Shown piece by piece: positions 19,955-32,770 of a stretch of 64,000 bases of DNA. Made by a program: the position numbers and the translations under genes. The notes beneath the pieces are model-generated. The model searched no databases. It worked only from the letters and a program-made list of their open reading frames with translations, and had not been told where the DNA came from. This DNA is from Heloderma charlesbogerti (taxonomy: Eukaryota > Chordata > Lepidosauria > Squamata > Helodermatidae), in NCBI GenBank assembly GCA_026122225.1, contig JANEZZ010002363.1, positions 495,782 to 559,781 on the forward strand, given 5' to 3'. Positions within the stretch are counted from its first letter, which is position 1; every line of letters begins with the position of its first letter.

Positions 19955-21320
19955 AATGAGGCATGGTAGAATTCTGTTTAATGAGTGTTGACCTCTTATT
20001 GCTAAAGAACTGCTGACCAAGAAGGGAAGTTGTATGCAAATGTAACATTGTTTTGGTGGTCTAGTCTTTGTAGAAATGCAACGTTCTGTTCAAATAATTT
20101 TCTCTTAAGGCCTGAACTTGGGGAAAACAGGTTCCGTGAATTTGCAGCAACAAACTGGTTGTGCACAGAGCTGATCAGATGGCACCTATGATGACACATC
20201 CACCCCTCAGAGTGCTAAATAATTCAGGCCTGCTTTTTTCTGAGTAGGCAAACTTGTCTCAATTACTTCTGAGGAGGCTTAAAATCAGTAAGAAACATAT
20301 TTTTGCCCTGCCCACTTTGCCTTCGGCCCTATCCACAGATGCAATGTGGCCCCCAAGACCTTTCCCAGATTGGAATTTGGCCCTTGGGCTGAATAAGATT
20401 TCCCACCCTTGCATTAGGCATTAGTGAGAAAGTAGTGCCACAAGGCTATAGTCCCTCTCTCTGATTGAGAAGCCTGATGGGCCAGGATTCCCAGTCTGCT
20501 GGAGGAATTACCGGGGAAATGACCAGCATGTGTGAGGCATGTGGCCAGCAGGTGCTTTCCTGTTATTCCCTCAGATGTTCATTGAGCATCTGAGTGGATT
20601 CATTTGAATACCCCTTATGATAATGTCAGTTCTTTAAATGATTCCTGTTTTGAACAGTTTAGTTTGTGTTTTCACAATTAATGTCACAGCTTATTTAAGG
20701 CCAAATGCACGGAGTGAAAAAAAGAAGCAGCAAACTTTCTGCTTTAGTGTAGAGAGCTGATTGAAACTGATAGCAGGCCTGTACCCCAAATGAAAACCTT
20801 GTATACTGCAAAGATGTCTATCCCAACATACCATTTATATTAGCACGGTAATTCTTCCTTTTTGCATTTAGGCACCTTTCAAAAATGTTGGCAACTTTGG
20901 GTGTCTGTTAGCTGGGAATTTTATTTACTTATCTGGGATCCAAAGCATCCTGTGAGTATATACAAAATGCTTTTGAGCATGCACAGGGTTTTTGCTGATT
21001 ACCCTTTCTGGCTGCAGTCCTGTACACTGTGGTGGCATGTTCAGAGGGCTGTAGGCCTTCATTGGTGCTTTTCTGATGACGGGGCAGGGGGCAGGTTTCC
21101 AGTGGCAAAGTGAGCCTCAGATATTCCAGTGCATGTATGCAGCTCACACTTGGACCTTTAGATCCCAGTCATTTTAAATTTATTTGTAGCCAATCCTGTC
21201 TTGAAGCCTCTGGGCACTGGAGTACTAGGGCAATAATCTGAAATTTCACAATATTAAAACAACACTTATATTCATGAAATGTCAAAACACTATAATATTC
21301 AAAACATATTTTACCTCTCT
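19955..21320. other. No gene recognised
   Basis: Mixed composition. Open frames of 60-83 codons have no domains. I see no supported gene, RNA or repeat. Confidence 0.4.
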
Positions 21321-21324
21321 CTCA

Positions 21325-21722
21325 TAATAACAGAACATGGGATCAATAGGTGAAAGTGATTGGCGGGAGATTCAGGGCAGACCAAAGAAAGTATTTCTTC
21401 ACCCACCACATAATTAATTTATGGAATTTATTGCCATAAAATGTGCTGGCTGCTACAGGTTTAAATAGCTTTAAAATGGGTTTAGACATTTTTACAAAAT
21501 GGTAGATGGGTTTGTTCGTTAGCTGTGATAGCTAAATGGAACGTCCAGATTCTTCTGAGGTGGTATGTCACTGAACACCAGTTGGTGGGGGTCAAACAGC
21601 AGGCCAGGGCTGTTATCCATGCCCTGTTACAGATGTCCCAGAAATGTCTGGCTAGTGGAAACAGGATGCTAGACTAGGTGGAGCCTTAGACTGATCCAGC
21701 AGAGGTCTTCATCTATTCTTCT
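21325..21722 (+). mobile_element. CR1-like LINE 3' end fragment
   Basis: The block order is GGGAGATTCAGGGCAGACCA, TATGGAATTTATTGCC, GGGTTTAGACATTTTTACAA, CAGTTGGTGGGGGTC, and finally ACTAGGTGGAGCCTTAGACT and GATCCAGCAG. The last blocks recur at 37465-37620 as GACTAGATGGACCCATGGTC and TGATCCAGCATGGCTCTTC. This corresponds to the C-terminal coding end and 3' region of a CR1-type LINE that I know as common in squamates. It is old and stop-ridden. Confidence 0.65.
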
Positions 21723-22250
21723 GACAAGGTACAATCTTTGACTAGCCTCAGGGGACCTGGTAATCTTAATTTTTGTAGTCAGGTATTAGTGCCAAATTAT
21801 CTTTAAAATATACTAATTCTTCAACAATCCTATATAAATTACAAGAAAAATAAATAAAATCTACATCTGGTCACACTTGCGCCAAGGGTGGGAGAAGTGG
21901 ATTAAATTTGTCATTCTGTGCTTGAAAATTGTGCTGTCTGCTGCCTGCCTCTGTTGTGTTCGGTGCCCGAGAAGAGCCCTATGCAATAGAACAAGTGACT
22001 ATGGAAGATAAAAGATGATTTAGGCAGCAGATGAGCTTTTCCACTAGGTGAGCAGAGGGTGGGCTCATGACTTTTTAAGGCACTCGTAACTGTTTCCCTG
22101 GGTAAACAGTACACTTCTGAAGTTGGTGATACTGTAAGGGATAACAAGAGAAAGGAAACTGCTGTGTTGCAAATAGTTTCAGCTGCTTTTCTGCATTTCA
22201 GTGACAGTGGAATTAAAACATTCTTAGTGGTATTATTCATTTCCCCCCAG
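21723..22250. other. No gene recognised
   Basis: A 120-codon minus-strand frame (21911-22273) has no domain I can recognise. It may be chance. Confidence 0.35.
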
Positions 22251-22386
22251 GAAGAACAGCTGTCTCTCAGCAACCAGCTAGAAGGGCGCTACACTCAGAA
22301 CACAAATCTAAGAGGGGAAAATATTTAAAATAGAAAGGATAATAAGACTAAATTACATTTTCGTTTGCTTTAAACAACTGATCAAG
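22251..22386 (+). other. Exon-like segment, splice-signal flanked (weak)
   Basis: TTCATTTCCCCCCAG precedes the segment and CAAG|GTAAGG follows it. The first 25 codons read EEQLSLSNQLEGRYTQNT and a little beyond, then a TAA. Because of that stop it could only be a non-coding or terminal-coding exon. Chance remains the simplest explanation. Confidence 0.15.
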
Positions 22387-24465
22387 GTAAGGAGTTAAAG
22401 ATGTGTTTATAATCCTAAAATGTTAATGTTGTCTAAATCAGATGAAAATATTATTCAGGTTCGCCCTTATAAATATGTAATGCAATTGGATTTTGTTATA
22501 AAAGTTAGAGTAACTGATTAGTATATAAAGTATGAACTTTGATTCCAATGGGGGTGAATAAAAAAGGGATCCATTTACATGGTTCATTGAGCCTTGTCGC
22601 TTAAAGATGTGCTTAGAAAACTCTGCTGATTAATTCTATTACGTAAACCTAAACATACAAGTTGTTGTTTAGGATGGCATCATTGACCTCTGAGACAAAA
22701 TAGGGGATGGAAAATTTTCAACCTGGCATTTTTACAAAAATGTGAAGAAATTGTTGTTTGATAATGGAATGATTGTCTGGGCACATTCAAATTCCAGAAG
22801 CACTTTTCCTTATTTGAAAGTATTAATTAAGAGACAGTGATCATATTCCCTGGTGAAAGAGTGGTCACAATCCAAAGAACCATATGACTATTTTTTTTTG
22901 TCTCTTGAACGACCCCACCATCATGGGATCCATAAGAAGTAGTCAGGATATGTTGTATCTGTAAGACAATGGTGTGACTAAGGGCTAAGCTAAAAATCTA
23001 AGTGAGGAAATCTGTGTTATAAATCTTGCCTCATTCAGCAATTACTAGAGAGATCTATACAAGCTACTGTCCGTTCAACCTGGCGCTGCCCTCTGCATAG
23101 GCAATATAGAGATAATAATGCTGATTTACTTCAGTAAGGATTCTGAGGCTGGTCCACAAATGCAGTTAATGAGGTGGTAGAGTAAATTGTACTATTTCAA
23201 AATGGTGAGAGATAACATTTTTGAATGTTCTCCCATGTTTAAAAAAATCCTTGCCAATAGAAAACTAAGACAACAGGGATAAAGGTTCTGACCCAGCTCC
23301 TTCCCTGATGTGCTAGTCTACTTGCAGGAAGTTTTTATACATAGAGAACATTAAAATGTGGTTCCCTGTCTGCAGTAGGATGTGGTACCATCTACTGCTT
23401 TAATCTTTTGTCATATTCAGTCACAAATCAACCCTGTGATATCATTATTATCTTATATTCTAGTTTTTATCATCAGAACAGAACACAGCAATAGCCACAC
23501 AGAAGAGAGAAGTTTCGGTAGACTTTTTTTGCTGAAAAATTTAGAAAAAAACTTCTAAGGGATGCAGAAACAGAAACACCCTCAACATGTTATTGCAAGG
23601 GCTCAGTGGACATGAAATCCTGACTGACTGGGGTGGGGTGGGGTGGGGGAGCAGACAGAAAACTTGGGGAGAGGGATAGAATGTCTGGAGAAGGAGGACA
23701 GAGGAAGAGATACACAGATATAAAAAGTGTAGAGAGAAGCATCTCATTGTCTGGATAGGACTTTTCCTGGTTCATACTGAAAAATTTTTTTTGTAATGTC
23801 CCCAGGGATGGAAGTGAGAGCCACCCATAGAAATCACTGGTGAAACCAATGATTTTAATGTAGCAGAGAGTGGGCATCAGTGGGTCTGACTTTTCCCCCC
23901 AACAAAATCCCAAAAGGTAGCAAAGAGAAGAGTTCCTGCTCTGTATAACTCAGTTCTTATTTAGTGTGGAACATTAAAAAAATAACCTTGCTAATACAAA
24001 TTCCAAAGCAAATGCAGTTCATTGTTGCTATATTGCAGGTTGGAAGGGGCTGTGGCTGGGACAATGAAAACACAGCCCTCCAGAGTATGTTACACTGAGC
24101 ACTGCAGGTCAGTGTAAAAGAACCATGCAGTGTTGTCTAGAGATATTAGCCCCCTATTTCAGATTGGCGGTTGGGCGGAAGCCGAAAGGGTAGCTACAAC
24201 AACCCTGCATTGTTGGAAACTGCTTTTAGCCCCAGTTGTAGGTTCGGCTGAGAGACTAGTATGCAACAATCCTATTATATCCTATAGAAGAATGGAAGGC
24301 TGTGTTGATTAGCTTACAGCAGCCTTGCAGTGTAGTCCACTGTGAATATTGCAGACCAGAGGTGTGGCTTAAATTCAGCTCCTCCCATGTCAAACCAAGC
24401 ACTGAGTTGCATGCAGAAGTCTCATGCAATGTTAACTTATATGCAGGCTGGTTACACTACCAAAC
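22387..24465. other. No gene recognised
   Basis: AT-rich sequence without a supported feature. A GGGGTGG simple stretch lies at 23630-23650. Minus-strand frames at 23541-23913 lack domains. Confidence 0.4.
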
Positions 24466-24469
24466 GTTA

Positions 24470-24501
<32 letters not shown>

Positions 24502-24529
24502 TGATGATGATGATGATGATGATGATGTG
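24466..24529. repeat. (AAT)n(GAT)n compound microsatellite
   Basis: About ten AAT units pass into about ten GAT units by a single-base change of register. The runs of N, D or I codons in frames here are artefacts. Confidence 0.95.
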
Positions 24530-25522
24530 CACTTGAAGTAAGACCCAAGTTAAAGCAGGGACACCTGTCTTTGATTCTAACTTTTGTTTTTCAGCCTCCT
24601 CGGATACAGGCTTGGGTAACACATGCATACCAAGGATACACTGCAACATGTTATTGCAAAGGCCCAGTTTTTATTTTGCAGTTTGGAAACTGAGGGTAAG
24701 GAAAAATTAATTATCCAAATATACTATCAATCTATGGCAGGTTAGTTGTGAACTCGGAACTCACAGATATAAATCCTTCAGCTTCTGGACCACTTTTTTC
24801 CTGTTTAAACCTCCTATTTGCAGAGAATTTATTTGCCTGCTTCTCCTGAGAGATCCTTAAGCTGAATTTTTACCCCAACCCGAAACATGTTAGTTAAAAA
24901 TAACCCCCACTAATATAAGCAAAAATATAGTTCCAATCATACAGATGCACAAATCCTCCCATAGAAACTTTGCAATTCTTGTAGAGGAAATTGAATTTCC
25001 TTGAAACTCCTCCTCCTGCTTTGCCCTTGCAAAGCCCACCAAATTCACCTTGTTCTTACTCTAGACCAGGAGTGAAGAACGTGTTGCCTGTGGTCTGCAG
25101 GGAGCACTGCCCCTCAGCCCTGTCTGGCAGCACCCACCCCCAGGCCCCCAGGAAAAAAAAGAGGGAAGTACTCTAGCAATGGGCTCTATCATTCCTGTCA
25201 TAGAAGCCTCATTCCTATAACAGCGCTCGAAGGCTCTTCCCTTGTTTCTAGGATGCTCTAGGAATGGAACTTGTATGGCAGAAACCATAGAGTCTGTTTC
25301 TAAAGTGACCCTCACCCGGGTTGTTGTTTTTTCCTGAAAATGATCTGAGTAACAAAGTCTGGAATGTCAGATCCTTCAGCAAAAGCGTAGATTAGAGGAG
25401 GTAGAAAAGCTAGGAGCCAGGATTCCTGGATGGCTGGGTGATTTTAGAACTGAGGTTTTTGGGAGGAGTGCTGGTCCCTGCAACGCTCTTGGGCAGGAGT
25501 TGGGATTCGCCTGAGTGGTGTA

Positions 25523-25554
<32 letters not shown>

Positions 25555-26035
25555 CATGCCAGAGTGAATGAGTGGTGTGTGTCAGTTTTATGTGAATGTG
25601 CATTTATGAGTGTGTGGCTGTGCACATACATATGTGGCCCCCACCACATCAGCAGACACCCGATGTGGCTCTCAGGACCGAAAAGATTGTGCACCCTTGT
25701 AGACAAAATTGGAGAGCACCTTTGAGATGTGCGAAGGCCCTCTGGATTCCTGCTGTTGTTTCAGCTTGGCAGCAGCTTTCAAATTCACTTAGTTGAAATT
25801 CAGAAACGGCAGTAGTTCCAGGTATTTTATTCAAGATCAGGGTGTTTGAGGACAATTTTCAGAACTTCAGTAGGTATGTGAAGTTCAGGTTTAACTACTA
25901 AGGCTGCAATTCTCTGTAGTTATCCAGGAGCAAGCCCATTCAGCACTGTGTAACGTATTCCAAGTAAACATACATATGATCGCACCTTAAATATGATTAC
26001 AATCAATGTGGGCATCTGACATCTAGCAGAATTTA
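24530..26035. other. No gene recognised; (GT)n(GA)n microsatellite
   Basis: A (TG)n(AG)n run at 25520-25554 is the only clear structure. A palindromic squamate repeat fragment lies near 25905-25990 (GCTGCAATTCTCTG, CCAAGTAAACATACATATG). Confidence 0.45.
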
Positions 26036-26036
26036 G

Positions 26037-26740
26037 ATTTATTTATTTATTACATTTCTATACCACCCAATAGCTGAAGCTCTCTGAGTGTTTCACAAGA
26101 ATTAAAGCTATAAAATACAGCACAGTAAAAAAGAATATAAAACTTCTAAAAGTTTAAAACTACAGTATAAAACCAAAGTAAAAACCAGCAGCATTGTAAA
26201 GATGGAGAAATACAGAGACTTAAAAACAACAGAAACAGAGAGCCTGAGGAAAATAAGGAGGTCTTCACTTGGCACTGAAAAGACCACAATGTAGGTGATA
26301 GGCGAGCCTCTCTGCGGAGGGCATTCTGCAACTGGGGTGCCACAATGGAAAAGGCCCTCTCATTAGTAGCCACCTGCCTTCATTTGGAAGGGGCACCCAG
26401 AGAAGGGCATCTGAAGATGATCTTAGTGTCTGAGCAGGTATATAGGAGGAGATAATCCTTCAGGTAACCTGACCCAAGCCATTAAGGGCTTTGAAAGTTA
26501 TTACCAGCACTTTGAATTGGGCCCGAAAATGGACAGGCAGCCAGTGCAGATCACAAAGCACTGGTGTAATATGTTCAAATCGAACAGTTCTGTTAATCTT
26601 GCTGCCCTGTTTTGGACCAGCTGAAGTTTCCGGACTGATTGTAAAGGCAGCCGCACATATAAAACACTGCAGTAATCAAGACAATGATTTAACCTCTGGT
26701 TAAGAATCATTAATTATTCTTTATAAAACTCCTAAGATGA
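26037..26740 (-). mobile_element. L2 LINE 3' part with tail, minus strand
   Basis: The tail at 26037-26095 reads, on the plus strand, TTATTTATTTATTACATTTC then TATACCACCCAATAGCTGAA. Upstream on the minus strand come the L2 C-terminal blocks: CLDYCSVLYVRLPLQSVRK, LQLVQNRAARLTELF and, in another frame, HWLPVHFRAQFKVL. The catalytic half of the reverse transcriptase is missing. The order of blocks matches the intact-frame L2 at 43640-44133, so strand and family are well supported. Confidence 0.85.
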
Positions 26741-27350
26741 CCTGGCCACTGGGATTGACTCTGCTCTGTTAAGTATTGCCAGCATCTGTCGCATGAAGTC
26801 TGTGGAGCTGTGGACTGAATATTGAAAAGCATGATTAAAAACATAACCCCCCCCCCTTTGAAAGGTTTTTTTTAAAAAATTGCCAGGAAGCAATTGGGAA
26901 AGACAGTAATTACACTGCTAGTGATGAGGAAACCTGTGATATTAAATGTTTTTAGCTTCATCCTTGGGGCACACTGCCAGTAAAAATCCATCCAGGGCAA
27001 TAGCACTTATATCGGTTGTGTTAGCTGAGAACTGCCTGGGCTTGTGGTTTTCACTGCGTGGAATGGTGGAATAGAGAATGATGCCAGCAGGGTTAAAATA
27101 CTTCCTCTCCACAGGACCTTCTTGAGTTTAGGCTCAATCAAGAGAAGGAGGCGGCAGAGTGTAGAAAGTCATCAAGCTGAACCTTGAGGAGCAGATTGCA
27201 ATTTGATTATTCATGGGGAAGGCTTCTTCTAATGAAGTCTCATTCTTCTAATGAAGTCTCAGAATTATGTATGAACTATTTAGATGGATATTCCCAGACC
27301 ATCTTCAAATGTGTGGATCTCATCCTTAGATATGAAACACTTAATTTGAT
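26741..27350. other. No gene recognised
   Basis: A 19-bp direct duplication (TTCTTCTAATGAAGTCTCA) lies at about 27224-27261. Nothing else is supported. Confidence 0.4.
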
Positions 27351-27351
27351 T

Positions 27352-27445
27352 CCAGGAGAGTAGCCATGTTAGTCTGTTGCAGCACAAACGATGAAGAATG
27401 TTGTGGCACCTTCAAGACGAACAGGTTTATTATAGTTTAAACTTT
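27352..27445. repeat. Dispersed repeat end (TAGCCATGTTAGTCTGTTGC type)
   Basis: AGAGTAGCCATGTTAGTCTG, TTGCAGCACAAACGATGAAG and GTGGCACCTTCAAGACGAAC occur in that order. I recognise the order from a family widespread in reptiles; the other half of such an element is seen at 10085-10225. Confidence 0.5.
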
Positions 27446-30018
27446 TATATTTCTGAAGACCAAAAAACCCCACCATTTACCCCAAAAGTTCTGGAAGTGT
27501 TTGAAATTCTGGATCTTGGTCATGAGATATTACTAAAGTACTGTGCTCTTCTTACAAAGCTCCCATTCATTTCAGTGGAGTTTGCACAGCAGACCTTTCT
27601 GGTGGGTTGTGTCCCTTCTCTCCATCTGTTTCAGGTGATTACACTATATAGTGGTATCATTTTTCCTCTCATGGATCATAAATCTCTGAGCCCGTAGTTG
27701 ACTGTTTCTCCCGGGAAATATCCAGGTTTGAGAATTGAGTAAAATGCAGCAAATATCCATGATTTATTTCTGGGAATGGAGATCACATATTTTTGGCTAT
27801 TGGGAAGTACCCCAAATAAAGCAATAGGTTTCTGAACAGTTGTTGTAACTCAGTGAAAAAAGACAAGCAGTGATTCTTGTGCAATTAAGCAAATTGCATA
27901 GAATCATGGGTGAAGAATGTGAAACAGTGAGAACAATCAGCAACTGAATAGAGAGCTGTGATGAATGCTAGCCTGGCACCATGAGCTGTAGCAAATTCAT
28001 CTCAGTAATAGGAGGGATCTATGCTGAACACTAGGAAGACTAGATTGTTTTACAATAATTTGCTGGTATTTGCTTTGATTGAATGGGGAACATGATGAGG
28101 ACTTGTTCATTAGGCTTTCATTTATAGTTATATAGTTTGGTATTAACTGAGTTGACAGAATATAATTTTCTGGAAATTTTAGTTTTTGGCTCCCCAGAAC
28201 TGTTTGAAAATGTTCTCCCAGCCTCCAAGAATATGCAACAAAAATGGATGGAGAAATAGGATGGGGAATTTTGGGAATATTTTCATTTGGACAGGACAGG
28301 GTGCTGTTTGTCTCTAGGAGAACAAATCTAGGATTAGATGTGAAGCCTATTCTAGACAAGGTTGCACTTTTCCTGAAGGATGAGGTGTGTAGTTTGGGGT
28401 TGCTCCAAACTACACATAACCGATATTATGTGAGACACTTTGAGGGGCTTGCTGGGGTCAAAAGGAAGAATATAACTGTTTTAAAAAATGAAAAAAGATC
28501 GGAACCTTTGGGAATTGTTACAGTGCTTTCTGTCCGTATATTCTGTAGACTTCCCAGCTGTATTAATGTCCTTCCTCCATAAAATAAAGTGAGGTGTCTT
28601 TTGATTCTGTATATGTTTATGGAGGTCTTGATATTGAGAATGAATATTTTACATGCTGTCTGTCTGACAGACCTTACCAGTATATACCTGGACTTAGAAA
28701 TACCAGGTAGAAAATTCTGAGGTGGATGTATTCATAGAGAATATTTTCTAATCAAGGATTAGTTGCTTGCCGAGGCTCTTTGCATGCTGCAATAAGAACA
28801 TAACCTTTGATTTACTCAGCCTGTCTTGAAAAAACAGCCATTTTTTAAAAAAATGGAAACTGCAATCAAGTATGATCTAAGATTCTGTAAAAAGACTTTT
28901 GATGTCTCTGAGTGCATACCTAGCCACATCACAGGGAGTATTGGCACCTATTTGCAAAGGAAGTGCACAGTGACCTTAACTGCAATAAATAAACAATATT
29001 CATTGGAAGGAAAATTCAAAAACAGTGGTAACCTTAGGGACTTCCATTTTTCCTAGCTTCCGGCCTCCCTCAACACCACTGCGACTGCTCTTACTTTGTA
29101 GGTTGTTGTTGAAAACACCACTTTGTAATCAGATAGAGGGGGTGCAGCTATACATATTTTCTAGGAACCACAGCCTTGCTCCGTTAATCCTCAATCATAG
29201 TTAGCTAAACTCAGCTGCTTGGGGAGAGGTACCTCGCTTGCTGCATGATAACTCCCTACGTATTACTTGTAGGTTTGACTGAAGGTGGAAATAATAATTA
29301 ATAATAATAATTAATAATTAATGTGCATTCTGTGCTTTTGCATCTTTCTTTTGTTGTTGCTGTTGTTGTTGTTGTTCAGGGAGAGAGGGACTTTGTAAAC
29401 CTCTTGCCATCTTTCTGATGAAAAACATTTTCCTTCCAAAGCTGCTTTTACCCATCCTGAAGAAAAGATATGGGTATGAAGATCATAGCAGGGCTGTGTG
29501 CATACTGCAATTCTAAAGGAGTGCAGAATGTGGTATAGGATACAGAATTCAGCTTGCTAAGAATCTTAGCTTTCGTTTCAGCGGAGGAAAAAAATCAAGT
29601 TTCTAGTCTTTATGACTGCAAAGATGTGCTTGAAAGTGTGTGGGCAATGCCTGGTGAATTCTCAGAAGCCAAAGTTGTTGTTGTTGTTATTATTTATTTC
29701 ATTTCTATAACACCCATTTGCCGAGGCTCTCGGGATGGCTCACAACAATTCATAAAAATAAATAGAAAACCACACCATTATAAACTACAACATTACAAAA
29801 GGCAGCTGCATAAGATTTCCGTTGATTGGTGAGGGCTTTCACTGCCTTGTAAAGCTCCTCGGCCCTCTCCTTTGTTAGCAATACTGGGATAAATTATGAT
29901 TACGTTAGTAATTGTTGCAGAATGCATTATGCGAGAAGAAAAATGGTTAAAACTGAATTGTAATTATTTTCAGCTCAGAGCATACACAGCCCTAGTCATC
30001 ACCCTTTCCAGAATCATT
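27446..30018. other. No gene recognised; small perfect hairpin and LINE-tail scrap
   Basis: Includes a perfect 12-bp hairpin at 28386-28416, an (AAT)n-like run at 29290-29325, (TTG)n at 29354-29378, and an L2-type tail fragment at 29690-29810 (TTTCTATAACACCCATTTGC). Frames of 76-120 codons here show no domain. Confidence 0.45.
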
Positions 30019-30424
30019 GGCTGCATTCACACATAATAAGCCAGAACTGCAGAGAATTCTGGCTTATTGTTCATGAGCAGCATGCTCGCCCATGCTGCCT
30101 GATCTCTCCCCCTTGGCTCCTCCTGCCAGCAGAAGTGGCTAAACAAACTACAAACAAATGAGGAAGCAAAAGCTTAGTATTCCCCCAAAGAAGCCAGGCA
30201 TCAGAAACCGACCACAAACCCTGGTTTCAGACTTGGGCTTCTTAGGGGAGTGACAAACCAGGAGTCTCAGTTCAGGTGTAACCCAAAGTTTTTGCTTCCT
30301 CATTAATTTCTGGTTTGTTTAGCTACTCCCGCTGATGGGAGGAGCCAAACGGGAGTGATCAGGCAGTGAACAATAAGCCAAAATTGTCCACAATTCTGAC
30401 CTATCATTACCTGTGAATACGCCC
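30019..30424. mobile_element. Foldback MITE with arms of about 150 bp
   Basis: The left terminus GGCTGCATTCACACATAATA pairs with the complement of the right terminus TATCATTACCTGTGAATACG. Inner blocks also pair: CTTGGCTCCTCCTGCCAGCA with GATGGGAGGAGCCAAACG, and GTGGCTAAACAAAC with GTTTGTTTAGCTAC. Nearly the whole element is one hairpin. There is no target duplication I can define and no coding frame. Confidence 0.8.
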
Positions 30425-31190
30425 CCTGTATTAATCTACTTCAGTTGGATATTTGCAGAGTAAAATCCAGAATTTAACTTGATTCTAACAGCCTGATCCA
30501 AATCATATTTATTCAGAACCAAGCTCTACTGAATTCAAGGGGACTTGTTTCTACATATATAATGTTCAGACAGTAACCTGCCTTTTACAAGACACCATAC
30601 CTGGTTTCCTGTAGACTAAGCAGAGAAATGATTTCCTTGTCAGGAGTGACTTTTCATTTAGAAGTTGAAAACAAGGTTGAAGATGTTTTCCTGTCAGAGC
30701 AATCATTTCATTGCAACCCTAATGATCTCTTAATAACACAAATTAAATAGGAAACATTCTTAATACAATTGCATTGTTGTCCTTCAGGATATTTAGAAGG
30801 AAATTCAGAAAATATATTTCCAAAACACAACACTTTTTAAATGGATTTGAAGTTCTGAGTGGGCTAATATAAAATGGGATGGACAGATGGAGCCGACGCT
30901 TAGAAGAAGTCAGGCATCTGACAGATTCGTATGAAATTAATATACCATCAGAATCCAACTGCCATTGAAGTATGCTGCTGGCCTCTCCAGTAAATTGTTA
31001 TGAAAGAGCATCCTGGACATTTTGAACTTAGTGTAATAAATCCAGCATGAGAGTTGCAGACACATGGTGCTTAACAGTGTAAAACAAAGTGCTCAGAGGT
31101 TTTATATAAAAGCAACTCATCAAGGATCTTTTGATGTTATTCCTTCCCTACTGGAAGATCTGGGTCCTGGGGGTATCCATTTCATTGTTC
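30425..31190. other. No gene recognised
   Basis: A palindromic squamate repeat fragment lies near 30490-30560. The remainder is AT-rich with no supported feature. Confidence 0.4.
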
Positions 31191-31199
31191 CCAATTCTT

Positions 31200-32770
31200 G
31201 AAAATCATATGCACTTCATGGCTTCTTTCAACTAGCCATATGGGACTGTCAGGATGGATCAGGGGAGTGGTGAGCGCATCACGGCATGATGGTGTGGTAC
31301 CTCCTGCCTTGAAGGAGGTGGTGATGCAACCACTCCTTAAAAAACCCTCCCTGGACCCAGAGAGTCCTGCCAACTATTGTCTGGTCACAAATACCCCCTT
31401 TTTGGGTAAGGTGCCTGAGAGAGTGGTGGTGTCCCAGTTGCAGGCACTTTTGAATGAAACTGATTGGGCCAGTTCACACAACGTGCCGCAGATCACCATG
31501 AGTTGTTTAACCCATAATGAGCTGTGGTATATGTGGGTGACATTTTGAATATGCAACCCCTGCTTGCAGGCTGCTGTGTCATGCAAACTTGACCACCGAG
31601 GATTAAACAACCCTCGCATACCCTACAACAAACCGAGGGTTACATGAGGTTTGTTTAACCCTTGCATAACCCTCAGTGGCCAGGTTTGCACATATTTGCA
31701 TATTCAAAATGTCACCTGCATATGCTCATTGCGTGTTTGCGAACTGGATCATTATCTGGATCTGTTCAAATCTGGATTCAGGTCCAGTCTGGGGATGGAT
31801 TCAGCCTTGTTCGCTCTGATGGATAACTGTCTGTGGGAGAGGGACAGAAAGAGCTGAATCCTGATGAGACAGAGATTCTATGGGTGGTTGGTTCATAGAT
31901 CTAGCAGTTAGGATGTTTGCCTCTTCTGGATGGGGTTGAAGGAGCAGGTATGCAGTTTGAAGAATGCTCCTGGACCCATCCTTGTCACCAGGGGCCCAAA
32001 TGACTTCAGTGGCCCATTACCAACTTTGGTTGGTTTGCCAACTATGCCTATTCCTGGATAGGGATAGTCTAGCCATGGTGATTCATGCACTGGTAACCTC
32101 ATAATTAGACTACCATAATGAACTCTACATGGGGCTTCTCTAGTGCTTGGTTCAGAAGCTGCAGCTAGTGCAGAATGCCGCAGCTAGGATGCTCAGTGGC
32201 ATCATGTCTAGGATGCCTAGACATGCACGTATTATACCTTTGTTAAAAGAACTGCTGGATGCCTATTAGCTACCGAGCCTTGTTCAAGGTATTCTTGTTG
32301 ACAGCTGAAGCCTAAACAACTCAGGACCAGGTTACCTAGCTGACCGCCTTCCCCTACATACACTAAATTGACCCCTGAGATCTTCCAATGGAGGCCTTAT
32401 CCCATGACCAACAGAATGTCACCAGGCAAGAGCATGAAAGCGGGCTTTCTTGGTAGCAGCATTCACCCTCTGGAACATTCTCCCCATGTGTGTTTCAGGA
32501 GGTAGAACTGTGGTGAGCTTCAAATGCCTCTTGAAGATGCATTTGTCAACTCAGGTTTTCCCTGACTTGGAACTGATTATGACACTGCTGTGTTTTGCTG
32601 CTTTTGTTGCAATGTTTTTTAAAGGTATTTATTCTTCTCTACTGTTTTTATATTATATCATATGTGTTTTTATGTAAACCACTTGGAAATCATGGGACGT
32701 CCAGCATTATAGGAGTAGCTTCAATAATAAATAATATGGTAGCTTGTGTAAACCACCACACAAAAGTCCT
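31200..32770 (+). mobile_element. L2 LINE, degraded, interrupted by a MITE
   Basis: The plus-strand frame at 31245-31470 reads GWIRGVVSASRHDGVVPP, ALKEVVMQPLLKKPSLDP, NYCLVTNTPFLGKVPERV, the N-terminal reverse-transcriptase part of L2. After the MITE at 31467-31748 come LFKSGFRSSLGMDSALFAL and, further on, LQLVQNAAARMLSG-like and FTLWNILPMCVSGG pieces. The 3' part ends near TTTTTATGTAAACCACTTGG (about 32670). Many stops and frameshifts; the catalytic region is largely lost. Confidence 0.82.
31467..31748. mobile_element. Foldback MITE inside L2
   Basis: The left end GCCAGTTCACACAACG pairs with the complement of the right end GCGTGTTTGCGAACTGG. AGGATTAAACAACCCTCGCA pairs with GGTTTGTTTAACCCTTGC. 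The termini and interior layout resemble 8739-9046, suggesting one family. The L2 frame resumes just after it (LFKSGFRS). The target duplication is not clear. Confidence 0.72.

Noticed and set aside
24466..24529. Poly-asparagine/aspartate protein segment
   Set aside because: Translation of an (AAT)n(GAT)n microsatellite; the opposite strand gives poly-isoleucine.
29554..29832. Exon-like frame starting after TTTCGTTTCAG
   Set aside because: The frame continues into a (TTG)n run and an L2-type tail, and no donor site ends it convincingly.
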